64,000 nucleotides of DNA, taken from assembly GCA_964036195.1 (NCBI GenBank), contig OZ038454.1:8246001-8310000 (forward strand), in the 5' to 3' direction. Position 1 is the stretch's first letter. Each line of letters opens with the position of its first letter. The translations under genes were made by a program, and so were the position numbers. Source of the stretch: Sphaerolaimus hirsutus. Lineage: Eukaryota > Nematoda > Chromadorea > Monhysterida > Sphaerolaimidae. Below, piece after piece: positions 45,801-51,800 of this stretch. The notes beneath the pieces were generated by a model, which searched no databases, had not been told where the DNA came from, and was given only the letters and a program-made list of their open reading frames with translations.

Positions 45801-48800
45801 TGAGAGTATCACAGGCGTTTGATTTTGATTTTGTTTCACATCAATTTGCCGAGATTGGCTGAGATAAAATTAAATTAAATTTAATTTTTATTCTAGTTTC
45901 GGGAGTGTGTAACATTATCGTAAAATGTAAAAACCTATAATATTTAAGTTAACTTTCTTATGTTCTCTTTTATATTCAAATAATTCAACTCGTCAAGATT
46001 TCATTCATATTTACATTCCCATTTTAACATCTTCACATTCACCATTTAATATCTCAAGCGATGTTGTTTACAACGTGCGCTTCACATCGCTCACATATTT
46101 AGATCTTAGTCATTGCTCACATTCCGCCACATTTCCTTGACAAGCAGCACGCAAATACGCCGTCATGTTTATGTTAAGCGGCGGGCTCGCCCCGAGTGGG
46201 GGGCCGGGCCCGCGCGCCATTTCAAATGCTGTCTGGCTTGTCTCACATTTTCACTATCTTGCCAGTTTAGCTCGCTTTTCATCGGAGAAGCGAGCGGGCA
46301 AGGATTGAACTTTCACAATTGGAAATGTTGGGTAAAAATCGGAGATTAGAGCCGACCGATTGGCGCCAAACCAATCGCCATCGGTCTGGCCCTTAAAAGC
46401 CGATTTCACAGCTACAATCGGCAGTGTTTGCAACCTCGTCAACTTCACACGAATCTCTTCCTAGGATCTAAATAAGCGCCGTAGTCACCTTATTAAGTCG
46501 CTTGTTTTTGGTGCTAAGTTTAACGCTTGGTGCTTTAAGTCACCTCAGTGCTTTGTTTCACATCAGCGCTGTTTGAGGTGCTTTATTTCACAACCGCGCC
46601 ACTTAATTCTCGCCTTTTGTCGTAATTAAGTGCCTTCTTTAAATTGCCTTATTTCTCCGGTAATTAGAGCTTCTTTTACGTTTTATTTAAGTAATTAATT
46701 TAGTTGTAAATTAATTCCTTTGTTTACGTATATTTTTATATATATTTTATTTACATTTAATTCTTTGTATTTAATCGCCTAAATAAAAACGTTCGTCAAA
46801 ACCTTTGGTAAACAATCTAAATTTGCTTCACACTAACTCACGTCAATTCACTTCAACTCAACTAATCACATTTGATAAAATAACGGAACGTCAACTAGAG
46901 ACGACGCTTCACGTCAACTTACACTTGTTCACATTTGTCCTCTTCCTCGGTTAGGAATAGGAGCTAGTTCACAAGTCACTTCAACAAGTTCCGTATTATT
47001 TTACATCAAGTGTCAAAAGACATGTAAAATGCCCTGTAAAATGGCAAACTCGTTTGCCATTTTACAGCTTCCAGTAGTGGCACCAGTAGGTAAATAAATA
47101 CAACTACCCACTACACAGTCAAACGACAACCCCGGCCACTCCCTGACACCCATGAACGGCAACGGCGAGCCGGCGTTGACGCGGCCCCTGGCCACCCGCG
47201 CCCAATTGTCGTCGGCGCGCCGGTGCGTCGTGAAGTTGGGCAGCGCGGTGATCACCCGCGAGGACGAGTGCGGCCTGGCGCTCGGCCGGCTCGCGTCCGT
47301 CGTGGAACAGGTAGGTGTACCTGGGGCTGGGTTCAATTGGGGATGAAATTTGAGGTGCACGACGCTGTGTTGAGTGCCTTGCGCTCAAATTGGATTTGGG
47401 CCCTGCGATGTTCGAGGGTTTTTCTTCTTCTACGTTTTGGTTTTCAATGAAATTGCGATCATTTTGGAGTGAGCATTGTTTTCGAGGAAAAACGCTGTGA
47501 AACGCAGTTTTTACAGAGTTTTCTTTTCTGCCAATAACCAGCGTATAAAATACAAAGGAAGGTTTTTTCTGTCAAACCTAGTGTGTCAACTTTCCGTTTC
47601 CGGTTTTCGCAGGCAAAATTTTTTCCGTTTCCGGTTACCGGCAAGTGCCAAAAAATTTCCCTTTCAGTTTTCCGTAAAAAATCGTTTTTTACATCATAAT
47701 CAACCGTAATTAATCATTTCCCATCGACAACAGCCCAAAAAATTCCACCCCCCACAGGTGTCCGAGCTGCAACAAGCTGGCAAACAGATGCTCATGGTGT
47801 CCAGCGGCGCGGTGGCGTTCGGACGGCAGAAACTCCGCCACGAATTGGTCCTGTCCATGTCCATGCGGCAGACGCTGCGCGGACCCAGGGGCCAAATGGT
47901 GGACAAACGTGCCGCGGCTGCCAGTGGGATGCCTGGTGGAGAATTGAATTAACCCGACGAGTTTTTGTCGGGCAACCCGATTTGTTGGGTCGGAAACTTT
48001 AGCTGCTTTGATTGTCAGATTGAAGGGAATGTGGTAAATGTCGAGGTTGGGCAAGTTTGATCAGTGGGCAGTCCCGAGTTGTGATGTGAAAAGCGCCTTA
48101 ACTCTGGTGTCAAGCGCCAAAAGCGCCATGGCGCTTTTCCGACCTCTAGCGCCAAGCGCCAATGGCGCTAGAGCAAAATGGCGCCAAGCGCCAGAAGCGT
48201 CATGGCGCTTTTTGCTTTGGCGCTTTTACATCACTAGTTCCGAGCCCTGTAAAGTGTAATGTCAAGTGTCAAATTTCATGAAAAATGTCAATCACAATAA
48301 ATCGGGCTGGCCGAAAAACTTGTCGGACAAATTTAATTCTATCGCTGGACTCATGAGCCTATACGAGCAGCTATTCCAGCAGTACGGCATCACCGTGTCG
48401 CAAGTAAGTGCCACTTTGTAGATATTTGACAAAAGTGACATTTTCCAAACAAAATGTCAACTTGACATTCAGGTACTGCTTACCAAGCCCGACATCGACG
48501 ACGAAGCGAGGCGGCACAATTTGTTCAGCACAATCGAATCTTTGCTCGCGCTGAACATCATACCGATTTTGAATGCGAATGATGCGGTCGCGCCGTCGCC
48601 CGAACAGGATCCTGAGGGGGTAGGTCGGAATTTGTTATACTCCGCTATATATTGTTCTGAAGGAAACACTCCATCATGATGTCGTTGTTAATAAAATCAA
48701 ACTCTGCCTTTTTTTAATATTTTTTCTTTTGTGGAAGTGCTGCTCACGGAATCGATCATTCTATGTGAGAGACCCACTGTTTGAATTGAGCGCTGCTTCT

Positions 48801-51800
48801 GGAGCGGCTCTGAGGCGTCACGCACCTTGTAATAATGTGACCTAAAATGTCAAAAAATGTTTGTCAAATGTCATGTAAAATGCCCTATAGATATCATATG
48901 ATGCTGGAAAAAAATTCACCGGGCACTTTACACGAAAAATGTTTGTTACAAATTTTAGGGGGTGGCGAAAATGACCCCCGGACGATCTTCAACCCCCTAT
49001 CCAACTCCAACCATTATCCACCCCCCCGCAGTTCCAACACCTGCGCGACAACGACGCGCTAGCGGCGCACGTGTCCGCCGGCATCAACGCCGACCTCCTG
49101 GTGCTCATGTCGAACGTGGACGGGGTGTACACCGGCCCGCCCGACATGGAGGGCAGCAGACTCTTGGACGTGGCCACCAGGCAGGATGCTATGGGGGTCG
49201 TGTTTGGCACTGGGAGCAAGGTAAGGGGGTATTTTGGGGGGTTATTTTGCGGTGGGGAATTTTTGGTAGTTGATGTTGATTCAATGAATGAAGCGAATCA
49301 AGTGCAGTTACCGTATCTACTCAAATAATTCCCCTGGGGAATAATTTTTTTCGTGAGGGGGAGCTATTCAAGGGGGTATTGAAGTGGGGTTTTTCAGCGG
49401 TGAATTATTATTCCATCAAAATTTACATGCATGTTTCGGTCGAACTACACACACGTATCCACGTCTCCATTGGTAGTACTGCATCTTTGCTTGTATTTAC
49501 ACTGTAGGTATGTGATGCATTTGCATTCGATTGATCAAACCAGACACAGCTAGTGTTGCTTGGTATGATTTGTTTCTTCAGAGATATTTTACATGTGCAT
49601 TACCTTCCAGGTGGGCACGGGCGGCATGGAGTCCAAAGTGCGCTCGGCCCTGTACGGCCTGGACCACGGCGTGTCGGTGGTTATCTGCAACGCGAGCGGG
49701 CACACCCCCATCACGGCCGTGGTGCGCGGCGACAAGGTGGGCACCTTCTTCGCCCTGTCCAGGGACGCCGCCGGCCCGCCCATGGAAGAGTTGGCGGAGA
49801 AATGTGAGGGTTTTTTGGGGGGGTTGGGGGTATTTTGGATTTGGATTTTGGTAAAAAAACCCCTCCAAAATTGTTTTGTTTATAAAAATCCATCATCTTG
49901 ACTAACGAGCGATGTTGCGCATTTTTATATAACAACTCCTCCCCTCGAACAACTACCGCATCCGACGAAAAAATAACTCCCCTGGCCCTGGGTTTTTAAT
50001 CGAGGACATACGGTAGTGTGAATTTACTGATAAAATGATGTAACGTTCTGCAAAGTACGCGACCCTGTGAACGTGCACATTCAAATTCAAAGTCCCCTTC
50101 AAAAAAACCGACAAAAATTATCACTACGTAAATAATCACACGCAGCCAAACAAAGTGGGCTGAAATTGCAATCGCTGAGCAACAAAGAGAGATCGGAGTT
50201 GGTGGCGCACTTGGCGCAGCGGTTGTTGGACAGAAAGGAGGAAATCTTGGCTGCAAATGATGAGGATATGAGATTGGCTAAGAGAAATCCTAGTTGGTGG
50301 ATTGGTATTTATTGGATAGGATTGTGAATTTTTTGACTTTTGACTGGGCGATAAAAGCTCGCCACTACTATAATAGCAACAATTCATGTAAAATGGCGCC
50401 GGCGCCACGTCGCCATTTCATCATTTTATAAATATTAGGTTGGAAAGAACGTTCTGTCAGTTTCTGCCTTTCCGTAGGAGAAGCGGAGCATAAAAGCAGA
50501 AACTGGCAGAACTTTCTTTCCAACCTAATACCTAGTTGTCCGTCAGGGTCAGATGCAGGTGTTAATTGAAGGATTCATTGACTGCATTATAAATTCTCGT
50601 ACGAAGGTATGACCTCATCGCTACTGTCGAGGCTGGAGCTGTCACCTTCGAAATTGCAATCTCTACACACTGGATTAATGCAAATATCTGAGCAAGCCAA
50701 GACGCTTGTTGGACGGCCAATTAAAAGAACGCTCATATCGCAAGGATTGGAGCTTGTCAAGGTGATAAAACATTTTTTGTTGAAATATTTATATTGCATT
50801 TACTGTAGAAATCGGCTGGGTGCCAGTCCAGACCCTGTAAAATGACAAATGTCATACAAAGTATATACCAAAGGTAATGTAAAATGGAAAACGTACGTTT
50901 GCCGTTTTACAGGGCATTTTACATGAATTTTGACACTTTGCATGGCATTTTACGGAGTCGTGGACTGCCCCACAGGAGTGATTTCCTACAGTCGACATGT
51001 GAGAAACATACGTGGAAAGGAAAATTGCGGGTATACCGAGTAAAGTGAGAAGTAAACTTTAAAGTGACAAGTATTTTCAGTCACAAATTTACGTGTATGT
51101 GACGTAAACTTGCTGTAATTGGCAGTGGCACCTGATCCCCAAATGGCGCAAAATAGCCAATCTCTGACCCTCACCCCTGGGGGGCCCCCAGACCCTGTAA
51201 AATGTCATGCAAGGTGTCAAAAGTCATGGAAAATGCCCAGGAAAATGGCAAACATACGTTTGCCATTTTCCATGACTTTTTGACACTTTGCATGACATTT
51301 TCCATAGCTTTTTACAGGGTATGGGAGTGGCACCAGTGTCGGGCGCGTTATGTGAACCTCCACTTCACCCTCCAGGAAACCTCCGCCATCGGTCTGATCC
51401 TAGCAGTGTTCGAGTCGCGGCCCGACTGCCTCCCTCAGATCGCCGCCCTGTGCATCGCCACCGGCAACGCCCTGTTGGCTAAGGGAGGTGCGGAGGCGGA
51501 GAATTCTAACCACGCGTTGTTGAGTGTTATTCAGGTGGGGGGGGGGGGGTGGTTGGTTTGAAGTTAAAATAGGTAGCTAGAATTTTGACAGTGAGATTTG
51601 ATGTGTTTTGATTTGTGTAGTCATAGTCGATGGTGTTTAAGTGTGTTTTTTCTCCTAAAAACACTTTCTTGTTTTGAGTTTTTTTAAAGGAAAACAGTCT
51701 GTTTCCGTGTTTTATTTTACAAGGAATAACTTCTTTGGGGTTTCACTATTTTAAAATTTGTGTGTTGCCGTGATTGTGTAAAATAGAAACTCATTGTGTT

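Larger units (their letters stand above)
34724..47005 (+). mobile_element. Complete BEL/Pao LTR retrotransposon
   Basis: A 12,282-bp element with 1,100-bp long terminal repeats (34724-35823 and 45906-47005), both TG...CA, and a 5-bp target duplication TCAAG (34719-34723 and 47006-47010). The one difference I noticed between the repeats is T at about 35188 against C at about 46370, so the insertion is recent. A primer-binding-type sequence beginning TGGCGCAGCG follows the left repeat at once. One uninterrupted frame encodes gag, protease, reverse transcriptase, RNase H, integrase and an env-like region. It sits in P5CS intron 1 in the gene's own orientation. Confidence 0.95.
34687..47092. mobile_element. 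Introner-type MITE split by the BEL element
   Basis: Left remnant 34690-34723 (CAACCCTGTAAAATGTCAAA, then CTCGTGTCAAG). Right remnant 47006-47092 (TCAAGTGTCAAAAGACATG ... CCATTTTACAGCTTCCAGTA, then GTGGCACCAG). The BEL retrotransposon landed in the left arm and duplicated TCAAG. The right end lies 26 bases before P5CS exon 2. Confidence 0.7.

Noticed and set aside
51338..51534. P5CS exon 10 starting right at the MITE end (51336-51375 included)
   Set aside because: The acceptor CACCCTCCAG at 51375 gives [19 protein letters not shown] in phase; the longer start adds unrelated residues.
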